Counted from the stretch's first letter, positions 12,113 through 24,619 are shown. The stretch is DNA of 64,000 bases from Otatea glauca (GCA_036346275.1 CM070726.1:30787410-30851409); one strand, 5' to 3'. Translations and numbers: made by a program. The notes: generated by a model not told the origin, from the sequence alone.

Positions 12113-13377
12113 TCTATGAGTGGTTGGTAGAAGTAGATACCAAGGCCTGCTTAAAAGGCCGCTAAGAAATGTTTGTACCACCTCGGAGAAACACAAAATC
12201 AGTCTGAGATTTAGCACTGTGGGGATCAAACAGATAGCCAGCATCCATATATCCCACCATGGTTAAGTCTTGGCTCTTCTGAAAAAACAATCCAAGATCT
12301 TGAGTACCTTGGAGGTATCTGAGTAAAGTCTTGACACTAGCCCAATGTCTTCTGGTTAGGGCTGCATTGTGTCTTGCTAGCAAATTTACTGCGAATGCAA
12401 TATCAGGCCTTATGCAATTCACAAGATACATAAGTGCTCTAATGGCCCTTAAGTATGAGACTCTAGGTCCTAATACTTCCTCATTTTCCATCCTTGGTCT
12501 GAAAGGGTCTTTATCCACTTCAAGGGATCTTACTAACATGTGGGTTTTCAAAGGATGAGATTTATCCATATTAAATCTTTCCAATACCTTCTTGGTATAG
12601 GTAGATTAGTGTAAAAAAATTCCTTCTGGGAAATGCTCTAGCTGCAGGCCTAAGCAGTATTTAGTTTTACCCAAATCTTTCATATCAAACTCCATCGTAA
12701 GGTAAGAACTTGCTTCCTGTGGTTCCGATGATATTCATATCATCGATATAAACTGAGATTATACAAAATCCATTCTAGGATTTCTTTATGAACACACAGG
12801 GACAATCATCATTATTAGAGTATCCCTTCTTTAGGAGGAACTCACTAAATCGGTTGTACCACATTCTCCTCGATTGTTTTAATCCGTATAGTGATTTCTA
12901 CAGTTTGACACTATACATGTTGCTGTTTCCTTTATTAGGATCTGGAATTTTGACTCCTTTAGGGACTCATATAAATATCTGTATCCAGTGACCCATATAA
13001 ATATGCGGTCACTATATTCATCAACTGCATTGATAAATTTAAGCTAGCTGCCATTGATATCAAGTATCGGAACTTTATTCCATTCATTACAAGAGAGTAA
13101 ATTCCATCATAATGGATATCGGGTCTCTGCATAAACCCTTGTGCTACAAGCCTCGCTTTATATCTCACCACTTGGTTATTTTGATTTCTCTTCCGGATGA
13201 AAACTAGTTTGATCCTACAAGGACCACTTTGTGAGGTGTCCAGTTGACAGGACCAAATAATTTCCTCTTATTAAGTGAGCGCAATTATACCTCAATTGCT
13301 TCCTTCTAGTTGACCCTATCTGAGCGCTTCTGGCACTCTGCCATGGACTTTGGTTCTAGATCCACATCAAGCAAATG
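12113..13377 (-). pseudogene. Copia reverse transcriptase and N-terminal RNase H, degraded
   Basis: The minus strand carries RT blocks KARLVAQGFMQRPDIHYDGI (around 13160-13100), a YIDDMNIIG catalytic box (YxDD at 12750-12739), and the linker/RNase H blocks RALMYLVNCIRPDIAFAVNL and VGYMDAGYLFDPHSAKSQTD at 12162-12584. In Copia RT the YxDD aspartates coordinate the catalytic metals. Frameshifts near 12600-12960 and several stops make it inactive. RNase H continues at 8428 beyond the CACTA insertion, and integrase lies upstream beyond the solo LTR. Confidence 0.85.
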
Positions 13378-13382
13378 TTAAC

Positions 13383-14207
13383 TGTCGGGGATCGGTAACC
13401 TCCGGCACACGTAAGCACCCCTCGAACTCAAGGCCGTGTCATCTCCGAGCTTGAGCTCGGAGACGAACAAGCATGAGCATGCGCTTCCTGAGCTTGGGTC
13501 CGCGTCTACCGAGCTTGGGCTCGAGCGGGAGGATGAGGACCCAGCTCGAGCTAGCGAGGTCAGGGTCGCGGGTCACACTGAGCAAGGAGGCTGTATTCTC
13601 AGGGCTGTTACCGCCGACTTCACTGCGCTCTAGGCCTGAGCTTGGCACCATAACTCTTGTATCCTCCGAACCGAGCCGTTGTCCTGTAACAGTCCGATTT
13701 AGAGGGGTGAAAACCTTCCCCTGCGTGGGAACTAGGGCCAACTCGTCCCCTGTGTGGGAACTAGGGCCAACAACTCTCAACAACTACCGTCAGCTCACAA
13801 CTGCTCACGTCAGCTCACAATAACTCGCATCAGCTCTCGACGACTGTCTGACGTTGGTCTCGGGACCAAGCAGCAGGGGCCCTAAGGGGGCTCTCAAGGG
13901 ATAAATGGAACAAAGAAAAAGGACACACAAAAGGGGGGACACTTGAGGATAACCGAGCTGGAGCTCCCATTGTACTCTCAGACAGAGGGTATACTCATCT
14001 TTCGCCTCAGGGCAAGACTGGAGTAGAGCTTTTACCCGGGCTAGGGGGCTCGAACCAATATAATCCTGGTGTCCCCAGCTCTATCTCTCCTCCCTGTTCT
14101 TCCCTGACATACATGCGACACCCCTTCCCGAACGAGCACAACCTTGGGCTCTGCCCTCACACGATCCTCCCCACCTTCCTCGTGGTCGGCGGTCCCGATC
14201 GCCGACA
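13383..14207. mobile_element. Solo LTR with TSD TTAAC
   Basis: An 825-bp GC-rich unit starts TGTCGGGGATCGG and ends GATCGCCGACA, with TTAAC on both sides (13378-13382 and 14208-14212). It interrupts the Copia pol. It has no coding capacity. Open frames on both strands here follow repeated GAGCTTGGGCTCGAG-like phrases and short duplications such as the GTGGGAACTAGGGCCAAC pair at about 13725 and 13756. An LTR whose internal region was lost by LTR-LTR recombination is the simplest explanation. The parent family was not identified. Confidence 0.85.
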
Positions 14208-14212
14208 TTAAC

Positions 14213-16100
14213 AATTGTAGTCTTTTTTTATACAACTCTCCTGAATCACTTTAGGGATATCTCTTCATTAATGACTTCTAGCTCCATATATTTTTCTATA
14301 ATGATGGAGTCTGGGCGTTTTGACTTCCCAGCGTTAGATTGTGCGCACAAATATTCGCTGGAGTTATCATCTTCAGGATGGATCACTTCATGGATGTTAC
14401 CATCTCTAGGATGGCTCACTTTAGGGATTTTTCAACATCAAATTGACCTTCTTCAACCGTCTCAGGTAGTGTTCTCATTTGTTCGGTTCCCTGTTTTTGC
14501 TTACGTCTCTGTGAAATTGAGTCCCGTGAACTGAAGGCCTCCCCTCTTCTTATCATGAGGGGTAAGAGTGGGATAGATATCCTTCTAGGATTTGTCCACT
14601 CTTTTCAGGTGCATTTACTGTAGATAAATGAGATCTTATCACCCCTTATGATCAGTGAAGGCATTGGCAGATTATTAGCTATTTATTGCAGACTTATTAT
14701 CCTCTGAACTTCAAGTCAAATTCTTTAGTGCGTGGGTTAAGGATTGAATGCCAGTGACATTCCAAATTATTTCTTGGCATTCTCTAATGTGGTAATTTTT
14801 CTCTACCTAATGCTAAAAAATTATCCTAATACAATCAGCGTACTGAGCCATATATAGATCCCCTATAATAGGCTCTAGGTATTTAATATTGACGAAGATT
14901 CATAACCTACATAGATCCCCAACTTCTTGTAAGGGATCATGTTGTACGCTGTGGTGGTGAGCTTGGCACATATACAACACAGTCAAATTTTCACAGATGG
15001 GAAATACTTACTATTTTCCCACGCACTATCTGTAAAGAGGAAATTTCATGGTATGCAGTTCATTTGAGTTGAATTAATACCACAGTGTGCAGCACTACGC
15101 GCGTTGCCCCAACAGCTGGTGGGTAACCTATAATTCTACAAGAATGGCCGAGCAAAAAGTTTTACTCTTTTAATTAATGACTCTGCAAGGCCAGTTTTGA
15201 GTGTAGATATGAGGTACTGAATACTCTACAGTAATACCTAGAGTCATACAATAATCATTGAATGCTTTTGAGGTAAACTCACCAGTATTGTCCATTCGAA
15301 TAGACTTGATCATTTCTTCTGGAAAAGAGGCTCTCAATTTAATGATTTAGGCAATTAATTTAGCAAAAGTATGGTTCCTAGTAGATAAGAGGCATATATG
15401 GGACCATCTAGTAGAAGCATCTATCAGTACCATATAAAGTATCTGAAAGGGTCCAACAGCTGAATAAGCCCACGGATATCACAATGAATTCTCTCTAGGA
15501 AATTCAGTGATTCTTTCGTAACTTTTAGATGAGAGGGTCTAACTATCAGCTTTCCTTTAGTACAAGCAGGGCGTAAGAAATCTTCAGTTCTAGAAAAGTA
15601 TAGTTTTTATGTTGTGGCTAGCAGAATTATTTATTATTCTTCTCATCATATTCAACCCAGGATGACCCAGACGATCATGCCAGATCATAAATATTTCTGG
15701 AATTTTAAGGATAGTTTTCATCGCAACATAAACTTTAGGTTTTATATATGTGTAATATAACTTAGAGGAGAAGGAAGGAAGTTTTTCATCCACACATTTA
15801 TTACACCCGTTAAACTTAGTCATGAGTAAGTATTCTGTACCATTCTCATTTTCTGTCTTCATATGGAAACCATTCAAACAAACATCTTTAATACTTAGTG
15901 GAGTACGACTAGACTCAGGGTATAATAGGGCATTCTCTATTATTATATGAGTACCCACATGGAAGACTATGATGGCTCTTCTAGTGCTAACTATCAGAGC
16001 ATCGCTTCTGGCGATGATCATAATATTTCTAATTTTCTTAGTCAAAGTCTAAAAATATTTAGTCTCCCTAAAAATTGAATTTGTGGTGCAACTGTCTAAA
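14213..16100 (-). pseudogene. Copia integrase and GAG-pre-integrase region, degraded
   Basis: The longest intact piece is 15590-16045 (minus), ending with MIWHDRLGHPGLNMMRRIIN, the zinc-binding start (H-x4-H) of the Copia GAG-pre-integrase region. Before it comes a protease-like stretch. Downstream, 14970-15590 keeps scattered integrase core similarity, for example the complement of GAFTSKAFN-like and DRKAHMG-like phrases, with many breaks. The segment between 14213 and 14970 is the hinge toward RT and is too degraded to delimit. Confidence 0.65.
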
Positions 16101-17428
16101 AGACGGATTTTCTCCTCCGCCATTGGATTATACTTTGTTCTATATTAGAAGTATGATCTAATAATCATGCAACTGTTGCAGCAGGAACAAATTGCAAAAG
16201 TATAGAACAAACATAGCACAAAATATCTTGGGAAGTAGCTATTTATTTAAATGATAATCGCTCAACAGGAGCGTAGACCAATGTTCTTTCTGGAAAAAAA
16301 AGACCAAACTGGTAGAGGAGACTCTAAAGGAGAATGTGACGTCGACTAGCAAAATGAACAAATATTTAGGAGACTAATACAGGTCTCCATATGAGTTGTG
16401 GGTGTCCTTCTGGGACTCCTCGTGCTCAGAAGGATCAAGAACCATGTCCTCACACTTCTCAGCATCTGTGTCAACAACAGATTAAACAGTAAAGTGTGTC
16501 TCAATTTTGTTCCCCTTGGTCTTATCGACTTTTCCAATGGATTGCATGTAAAGGTCTGTCAAATCCTTCAGGGTGCGGCAGTTGCGCGACCAATGGCCAG
16601 CATATCCATACCTAAAGCAGGGTTTGCAGCCTTGTTAGCTGAGTCTTGCTTATGCAAGCCCCCTAGCCCTTTACCTTTACTTTTCTGTTATTTCCTGCCT
16701 CTTCACTTATCTGATTTGTCATTCTTCTATTTATCCTCTTTATGCTTTTGGCCCTTTCTACAGCCATGGCTATTGCTAGCCTACTGAGAATTTGCATGTG
16801 TTTCGGGCATTACATGACTCCCATTAGGGAGGACGTGATGATTCTTCATCAAGAGTTCATGTTTTTATGCTTCTGGCAAAAAGCAGATAAGCTTAGAGTA
16901 CTTCTGGTACTTGACATGATGGTACTGTAGCTACAATATCCTCATATTAGGGTGGAAGGTGCATAATGTCATGTCGATCATTTCAATATCTATAACTTTC
17001 TGGTTACAGAATATTAATTTGACGACAAGCTTGTGCATGTCAGAGTTATATGTTGCCACAGTCTTAAAATCCTGAAATCATAGGACGGTCCATTCGCGCT
17101 GTGCTTCTGGTAATAGGATAGATCTTTGCTGGTTATATCATTCCTTCAGGGAATTCTATAGTACCAGCGGGTCCTCCTCTATCAAATATTCGGTCTTCAG
17201 GTCGCATGGAGATAGTGCCTTAGAAAGTGTAGAGCCACACACTTATCGGCTTCGGAAAAAGTAGGGGTATCAGCTTCAAACAGGGTAATATTAGCTGTAA
17301 GAGATTGAGCTATCAGGTTAATCTTGGCATTCATTGCCCAAGTGAGATAATTGTTGCCACTCAGGGCAAACTCAATTGTTGCCACTCAGGGCAAACTCAG
17401 TAAATTTTCTCTTTGTGATGTTCGACAT
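16100..17428 (-). pseudogene. Copia gag with degenerate zinc knuckle
   Basis: The start codon at 17428-17426 opens MSNITKRKFTEFALSGNN, a Copia Gag N terminus. It continues with YLTWAMNAKINLIAQ and ADKCVALHFLRHYLH on the same strand. A CCHC-type knuckle remains near 16612-16569 as CFRYGYAGHWSRNC, with the second Cys replaced by Tyr. A perfect 25-bp tandem duplication at 17349-17373 and 17374-17398 shifts the frame right after ALSGNN. Other stops follow. Gag would package the element RNA, but this copy cannot encode it. Confidence 0.8.
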
Positions 17429-18080
17429 GTCCTCTATGTAGGCAAGATTGAATTTTACTGCCGGTAAAATCAATATACTGCATGCTCACTCTTCAATCAG
17501 TAAACTTTGGTCTATATATATTCAGTAGATAATTATCTAAAATTTCTCAGAATTTTCTTAGCATGTTTCATAATTTCAGCTAATTATCAAGCAATTTTCA
17601 GAATTACCAATTAACAGAAAAATAAATTCCAGCATATATGAACATGGAGCAATGCTAAGAAAAATAAACCCAGAGGTATGGAACCCCCAACATGCCAGTT
17701 ATAATTTCCTACCATTTTTCATGTTTTTATGTTAGTTATCAAGCAATTTTCAGAATTGCCGATAAAAAAAATTCCAGCATATATGAACATGGAGAAATAC
17801 TAAGAAAAATAAACCCCGAGATATTGAGCTTCCAATGTGTGCTAAATCTAATTTTCAACAAATTTATTTAAGCCCCATATACCTAGAAAATTAATTTCTA
17901 GATTTGCTATATTTTTTTCTAAATTTATTAATTATTTTCTGGAATATCAGAAAAATTCCAGGGGTTAAATGGAAAGTTTCAATTACCATCAAGAATCATT
18001 GCAGTTAATATATTTTCTAGGGGCTAAAAACAAAAATTTGGATGGCAAATTAGTCATTCGGTTTTCGGGCTGAAACTAAA
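17429..18080 (-). repeat. Copia 5' leader with ~95-bp direct duplication
   Basis: AT-rich sequence upstream of the gag start. A segment at about 17578-17681 is repeated at about 17731-17823: both contain ATCAAGCAATTTTCAGAATT, then TTCCAGCATATATGAACATG, then GCTAAGAAAAATAAACCC or a close variant. No primer-binding site or LTR boundary was recognised, so the 5' limit of the Copia element is unknown. Confidence 0.55.
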
Positions 18081-20514
18081 TGGGCTGTGGACCTGGCTAT
18101 AGCCCACGACGGCCCATTTGGTGGGTGGCTAGTTTTTTTTTTTTAACCCTAGCCGCCTCTCACTCTGGCAGCGGCCGGGTGGAGCTCCGTAGTGCACGAC
18201 GGGCGCTAGGCTCGAGCACCATCGCCGCTCGATCGAAGGAGCGGGAGCGGACACCGACGTCACCTTCACTTCGGTCTCTGGTGTCGGCGCTGGCGCGGGC
18301 TCTGGCGAGGTACGAGAGCGAGTACGTTGAGGATGTATCCATCCGGCGTGTGTCTCGATCCCAGCTCCGGAGTCATTGCTGGCATGGCCATGGAGTGATG
18401 AAGTCTTCGCCAAGATTCCCAATGCCTCAAAGCCCTCAACTCACTTTTTTTTTTGTTAAAGGCAGCAATTGTCCGGGGCATATATTAAAAATGAGAAACA
18501 CACAAGTTTGTGATGAAATAGAAATAGACGCGGCTTTTTACGAAAGAAACATGGAGGGTCGACAAGAAAAGCTGATCATTGATTGCTACGAAGCATTGTT
18601 CGTCTTTGTTGTTAACTCTTTTAATTGTTTCGCTTCAATCATCTCCCATAGCCTGGCCTCTGAATGTCAACTTAATAAATTATCATCAACTGGTCGTTCC
18701 GTTTGGTACGCCAGCCAACGTTTTTCTTTGTTCTTTACTCTTTTTTTTCCATTGCATCAGACGCAAAATGCTGTACACTTCCTAGTTTGGATTGATAGCG
18801 TTCATCTTGATAGCTGTTTAATAGAGAATACATGTAGACTTCTCTTTTCATGGACAAATGCAGCTTCTAAGCAGAGCAATGTATACGTGCATTTTCTTTC
18901 GTAAGGCAAGGGATATATTTTCTCCAGTTGATTCGTGGATGTCCGCTGTATGTACGATCGGAAGAGATACCTCATCATATTTGCTCCATTAAGTCATAAA
19001 ATAGTGGCGTTTTTTAGATAATACAGTCAAACTTTATAATCTTTAGCTATTAATGCCTTTACGAATATCTAGATTGGGCACATGAAAATGTAGTATATGT
19101 TCATTTGTTGCGGAAATTAATTTCATAATATTATAATTTTATTAGCTTTTATAAGCATATCATAATAATAATTAGGGGTCAAAATTGTGTTGTAGGGACT
19201 TGGATGCGCTTTGTAGTTGGGCTTGGCTAGCCTTTTTTTTTTAGGCAAGGTTTGTTGTAACCTTCATTCGTATTTGTCAATATAACAAACACAAGTAAAA
19301 ATCCTTTGATGCTCATATTCAAATATGTCATGGTGCAAATACAAAATGAAGGGGAAAGATATAAAAAATACAGTGATGAATTTTCTTATGGAGACGAATA
19401 AGCGTTTTCAGTGGGCTATGGACTATGGCCTTTGGAGAACCATTTCTGGTCCATGAAGTGGTCCTAACAGTAGAATTTCCGGCAACCTCCTTCCACGAAG
19501 GCTCCGCGTCAGGAACATGGAGGATCATTGTTTTCTGCATAAAAATTGAGTAATCAAATGAAAGGTATTTTGGAACGAGAACAAGATGTCTAGTCAAAAG
19601 ATTGTGTGACCCACCATGTGAATGAATGAATTTACGATCAGACTTCCAGTCTTCCTCATGCTATTTGTTCTTACCTTGACTTTTAGAAACTTCAGGTAGC
19701 TAATGATAGGGCGAAAACCAGAGTTTTCAGCACAAAATTTTCTCCTTTCTTTTGAGTTGCTCTTAGAAAAATGTATTCTCTGTGGGGTGTTTGGGCGAGG
19801 ATGATTGCCTTGAGAGTTTTTAGTATTTGGATCTAAATCTCCTGTCCAAAGTCCAAACAGACCCTCAAGACTTCTATTATAGTTTTCTACAGACGTTGGT
19901 CTAAAGTCGAACATCTACATTTTTTCTAGAACACCCAAAACATCTACATTAAAAATGTTTTGAATTCACAAATGCTCTACTTAAAATTATACTCCCTTCA
20001 ATCACTAATACTAGTTGTTTTGAATACATGCAGCCAAACTTTCAAAACTTTGGCTTTGATATTTTTTAAAATATAGAATAGATACATAAAAATTATATGT
20101 ATAGATTTTTCTTGAGAAATAATTTTATAATATTATAAATTTATCCGGTGTTATAACTATGCTACAGTAGAAATTAGGGATTAAGATTGTATTCTGAAAA
20201 CGTGTTAACATTCAAAACATGTATATTTGTGACCGGAAGTGTACCCCTGACTCCCTGAGACAATCCGTTGTGGCCAAATTGTTACCAAGGGAATTGATTG
20301 CTCTCGGAAAGGCTGTCTAAGTCCAAAGCTAGCAGTAGTGTGGTACAGACTACAGACTGTAAGCTTCGAGTTGTAGGCGTTCCAGTGGGCAATCATGTGG
20401 TGGAGATTCGAGCCCATGACCTGTCCCCAACTACTTGCATTTTTGACCCAAAGATCCGTTCACAAATAATTAGCAGGTTCACAAATGGTGAAATGTCCAA
20501 AACTTACATATGCA
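18081..20514. other. Unclassified intergenic sequence with MITE relics
   Basis: 18120-18420 is GC-rich and open on both strands but shows no recognisable domain. A T-run at about 18433-18448 could be the tail of a minus-strand retroposon. 19010-19170 and 20000-20170 are AT-rich and recall decayed Stowaway elements. An 80-bp MITE is annotated separately at 19785-19864. No gene is supported. Confidence 0.5.
19785..19864. repeat. Short MITE with GGGTGTTTGG / CCAAACAGACCC ends
   Basis: The ends GGGTGTTTGG and CCAAACAGACCC are near-complementary and belong to a common type of grass MITE terminus. No TSD was found. This element creates the open frame seen on the minus strand here. Confidence 0.45.
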
Positions 20515-20522
20515 GCCACGCA

Positions 20523-22013
20523 CAAGGTTTGAAAATTTGGTTTCGGAATAAATTTTGTCCCTGGTCGGATCGCGAGATTTCGGCAAAATTTCGAAAAAAT
20601 TTCGGACGAAATTTGAATTTAAAAATTCAAATCCGGTCCGTATAGTAACGAAAAATCCCGAAATTCGGCCAAAAAAACCCGTAAATTCGGACGAAATACC
20701 AGAAATTTCTGGTTTTTGTAACGGAAAAAAATTGGTCAAACGATGTAAAAAAAATTTAAATTGTTTTTCGAGAGTCCTGACACATTGATGATATTTTCAT
20801 AAAAATTTCAGATTATTCTGAAATGTGTGGAATTTTTAAAAATTCAAATATTGCTACTGTCCTGATAAAACGCCGACCAGCAATTTTGAACCGAATGCAA
20901 AATGGTTCAAACCACGTTATAAACATTTGAATTTTTTTTTGCATGGTTATGATGTATCTCTAATGCTCTCATAAATTTTTCAGATGATGAGCAAACTGTA
21001 TGAATTTTTAAAAATTCGAACAGTACTACTGCCCTGTTAAAAGGCTTACCGGCAAACTTGAACAAAATGAACAATTATCTAAACCACGTTAAAAACTTTT
21101 GAAAATTTTTATGGATGGTCCTGATGTAACATAAATGTTTATTTAAAATTTTTAGATGATGATCATTCTCAAATAATGTTTAAAAATTCAGACAGTACTA
21201 CATCCTGATAAAAGTCTGATGATTAATACATAGATTTTCTTTAGCAATAAAACAAAGTTTAAATTTTTACAAATTTTACAGAATGGTGATAAGGAAGTGC
21301 TTAATACCTCATAAAAAATTGAGTCATGATCATACTCCAGTGAATTTATAAAATTCTTACAAGGCACAATACCATTTATGTTCTTTCTTTTTTATTTTTA
21401 AAATATAATATAACAAACGAAGTTCAATGCTTACATAGATTTGATTGACCAAACAAAAAAAGTTGAAAATTTTAAAAAAATTATATAATGTTACTGATGA
21501 AATTATCAATCTCTCACAAAAATTTTAGATCATAATCACACTCAAGAAAATTTATAAAATTCTGACAATGTAACTGTCCCAATTATGTCCATTCTGTTTT
21601 TGATTTTTTAAAGATATAAAATTAAGTTAAATTATTTTGAAATTTTTTATGTGTGATCCTAAACTACTAAATATAGTACCATAAAATTTTTCAGCTCATT
21701 ATCAAGCTTGTACAATTTTATAAAAATTTGAGAGTGTTTCTGCCAAAATTTTAAAATATCTAAAAAATTCGATTTTTCAACAAATTTTCATAGGAGATGA
21801 CTTTCCTAAGGGTTATTGGACCAAATCCAGCCCTAAAAGTGCCAAACCGGCCAAAAAACGTGAAATCTGGAGAAATTTCGACGAGAAAAACCGAAATTTT
21901 GGGTTACTGTAGCAATTTCAAATTTTTTTCGGCTGGTAATTTAGATTTCGGGGTGGTCCGAAATCTGAAATTTCGCCGAAATTCGGCGAGATTTGGAACC
22001 CTGACCACGCATG
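20523..22013 (+). mobile_element. Non-autonomous hAT-like element, copy 1
   Basis: A 1.49-kb AT-rich element rich in GAAATTTCG-type palindromes. It begins CAAGGTTTGAAAATTTGG and ends CGAGATTTGGAACCCTG. The ends are imperfect inverted repeats (CAGGGTTCCAAAT complement). It is flanked by GCCACGCA (20515-20522) and ACCACGCA (22014-22021), an 8-bp duplication with one mismatch, which suits hAT. No coding sequence is present. A second copy, in reverse orientation, lies at 42923-44311, and the copies share long stretches such as the one around 21797-21830 versus 43060-43100. Confidence 0.7.
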
Positions 22014-22021
22014 CATCTGCA

Positions 22022-24116
22022 TCTCTGTTATTCTCCTCTTTAAAATCAAAGTCATCTTGGCACTCCTAGTCCTAGGATTCCCATTGTGAGTATACATCTC
22101 ATTCTGCAATTGTGTGTTCTTGTTCTTTTTAAAAGAAAAGTTTGTTGCATTTGATAGTTACTTTTACAATTAGTTGCTTCCTTTAAAAAAACAGTTTTCC
22201 ACTCTCTGAACACGTAAATTCAGGTCTTATTTGGTCAAATCTTCGGCGGCTCCTTTGGACTCCAAAAGCCAACTTTGGTAGAACTAGGCTTCCAAAGAAG
22301 TTGTATAACAAGAAGAGCTCTTTTACAGTATAATAAATTATTAAAGATGTTCATCTTTTTTTCTGTCAGATAGAATAGATCAGTCAGTATTTATTTATAC
22401 TTTTTTCGGTAGTAAAGTAATAAAAATACTTTCATAAATCAATAGTTAAATCTGATTTCTACTATTTACTATATGCTACCGGTACGATATACCAAAAAAT
22501 TTCTGAAAATAGCTACGGAGGTGCTGTACAATTTATCTTATCAAACTACTCTATCTAGATTGGACAATTTTACTTTTCATCTCCTTCCTCGTCCTCTCCC
22601 CCCTAATCCATTCATCGTTCTGGACCTGCACAAACCACCCGCCTCTCCAGCTTCCCAATTCTCCCACGTGTTTGCGTACGTACTGGCCTCGATCCTCCTC
22701 TTTCTTCCGGTAACGGCGTTCGAGGATGCTGTAAGCAACGACAAGGGTTCTTAAGAACAGTGGCTAGGGGTAGAGGCATCATGGAGGATCCGAGTTGTGG
22801 TGTCACCACCGCGGTGGCGCTTGGTATCCCAAATCGGTGAATCGGTGACGATCGGTGTGAGGCTCCGGTCATGACCGAGCTTCCTCGATGACGCGATTAG
22901 AAGGTTATACTCCCGGCGACTGATGGCCGCAAAGGCCAGCGATGATCGGCAAAGGCGAGTTTGGAATTTTTAGAATTTCCAGATGATGTTAACCCAACTT
23001 CAGCTTCTGGAATCGGAATCTCCATCAGAGTCCGAGGATCCAGGCATTTAGCCAGGCAGGTTCGCCTTCAACCTTTGAATCGTGGAGCCGGAGCTCAGCC
23101 AAGAAAACACTATGTGAAGTGTTTCATGGGAAAGTCAAGATAACATCATCTAGAAGGTGATCGGATTTTCTTTATGTGAGAAGTTTTAGCTCGGCACGAG
23201 GCTTACGACTGCGGAATACAGAGTTTGAACCCTATCGTAAACCAACGACAATTTTATTCGCGGTGGAACTAAAAAAAACTTTCAATAAAAATATCCACTT
23301 TATACGCATACCTATATAATCTCGTACAATGATTTTATAACATTATAAATTTAACATATATATTCAAAATTTGTTAAAACTATAATACAAATTGTTCTAA
23401 GGTTTTATAAATCCCAAACAATCAAAATCGACATCAATTCAATCAACAAATTTAGCCAGTTGAATAAGTAATCTCTTGACATTTTTCAAACTCTTGAGGG
23501 TACCGAACTGTCGATGCATACCTAGCACCCAACCTATATCCACCCATGATTTTCTTTCTATTGTATACTCGGGATCAACGACATCAAGCACTTAACTCCC
23601 ATAGAATATAAAAGTAGAACATGAGATATAAGCTGTAAATTCAAACTCTCTCAACTTTAATGCTCTTTTGTTTGTGGAATTATGTGTACAATATGCAGTC
23701 CTACCCCTCCTTATATAAGAGAATGCGAGATACCTCTATTATACAATAAAACATACAATAGACAAACTGTGGTTAATACTTCCTCTAGTCATAAATAGTT
23801 ATTGTTTTGGACATCAACACAGTCTCAAAAACACAAATTTGACTACTAATTTCTATTATAATATATTTATAAAACCCAAAAAAATTATAATATTATGAAA
23901 GTATTTTTTTAAGACAAATCAACACATTATTTTTATGTATTCAATTTAAGTATTTAAAGATATTGATAGACAAAATTTTAAAAATTTAACTGCATATATA
24001 TACAAACAGGGGCGGAGTCAGGTCTCGAGCAAGACCCCGGCCGAGGCCTTACAAGAAAAAACCCAGTCTAATATAGTTGAAAAATCATAAAAATCTCTAA
24101 AAAACGTAAAACGGCC
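22022..24116. other. Intergenic sequence, no supported gene
   Basis: Mixed sequence with a GC-richer island at 22600-22950 that has only short open frames. A CACGTG-containing stretch lies near 22665 without an associated gene. From 24007 the sequence CAGGGGCGGAGTCAGG looks like a common grass hAT/MITE terminus; its partner end was not found. The Ac-like element interrupts this last region. Confidence 0.5.
23788..23985. repeat. Stowaway-like MITE relic
   Basis: Begins TACTTCCTCTAGTCATAAAT followed by AGTTATTGTTTTGGACA, a recognisable decayed form of the Tc1/mariner Stowaway consensus of grasses, and continues with the usual internal AT-rich blocks. The right end is eroded. Confidence 0.5.
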
Positions 24117-24473
24117 AACACAGTTAGGGATGAAAACTTTACGGAAACGGTCGGTAAATAGCTGTTCCGTTTCTATTTCCATATTTTTTTACCGATAATG
24201 GAAACGAAATCGGAAACCCCAGAAACGGATAGTGACGGAAACGGAAGCGGAACGGAACGGATACGGAAACAGAAAAGGAAAATTTCACAAGAATATAGTA
24301 CATGATCTATCCAAAGTTTCAAACATACCAACTTTGAATGGTATTGTAGTTACATAGAACATCTTAATAACATTAGCCAACATGGACTCATTGAGCATAG
24401 TATGAACAAGGACATGTAAACATTATTTACCTCAAAATCAGCCAACACATCATAGTATAATAGCAAACATAGA

Positions 24474-24619
24474 TAGTTTCACATCATAACATAATAGCAA
24501 AGTCACGTAGTTCCACATCATAACATAATAGCAAAGACACGTAATTCCACATCATAACATAATAGCAAACACACATAGTTTCACATCATACCATAATAGC
24601 AAACACATATAGTTTCAAA
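24474..24619. repeat. 34-bp tandem repeat near the Ac-like 3' end
   Basis: Four full copies (24474, 24508, 24542, 24576) and a partial fifth. The shared core is CACATCATAACATAATAGCA. They lie between the transposase stop and the subterminal region of the element. Confidence 0.9.

Larger units (their letters stand above)
2553..17428 (-). mobile_element. Copia retrotransposon coding body, degraded and split by three insertions
   Basis: Reading the minus strand from 17428 to 2557 gives gag, zinc knuckle, GAG-pre-integrase, integrase, reverse transcriptase and RNase H in the Copia order. The gene is broken by many stops and frameshifts. Three insertions with clean TSDs divide it: 13383-14207 (TTAAC), 8429-12109 (TAA) and 2712-8218 (CTATT). 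Removing them leaves roughly 4.85 kb, a normal length for a Copia gag-pol. A G-rich purine stretch overlaps the end of pol near 2565-2580, as expected for a polypurine tract. No LTR was recognised on either side, and the 3' side is occupied by other LTR remnants. Confidence 0.85.

Noticed and set aside
13436..13823. Overlapping open frames of about 115 codons on both strands
   Set aside because: All lie inside the GC-rich solo LTR 13383-14207.
18080..18904. 274-codon open frame on the plus strand
   Set aside because: GC-biased start, then AT-rich sequence with a T-run; no recognisable domain, and overlapping open frames exist on the other strand. No support as a gene.
19594..19914. Possible exon with a GTAAG donor on the minus strand
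   Set aside because: Much of the frame is an 80-bp MITE (19785-19864) and no conserved protein is seen.
22473..22754. 93-codon frame with a hydrophobic stretch resembling a signal peptide
   Set aside because: No family recognised, no promoter or splice context, short.
23187..23232. Box A-like TAGCTCGGCACG and box B-like GAGTTTGAACC, possible SINE
   Set aside because: The spacing is about 22 bases, too short for a tRNA-type promoter, and no A-tail or TSD is visible.
24007..24116. CAGGGGCGGAGTCAGG as the left end of another hAT-type element hosting the Ac-like insertion
   Set aside because: The partner right end was not found after 40484, so the element cannot be delimited.
24474..24619. 34-bp repeats as a CRISPR array
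   Set aside because: Units are directly adjacent with no spacers.
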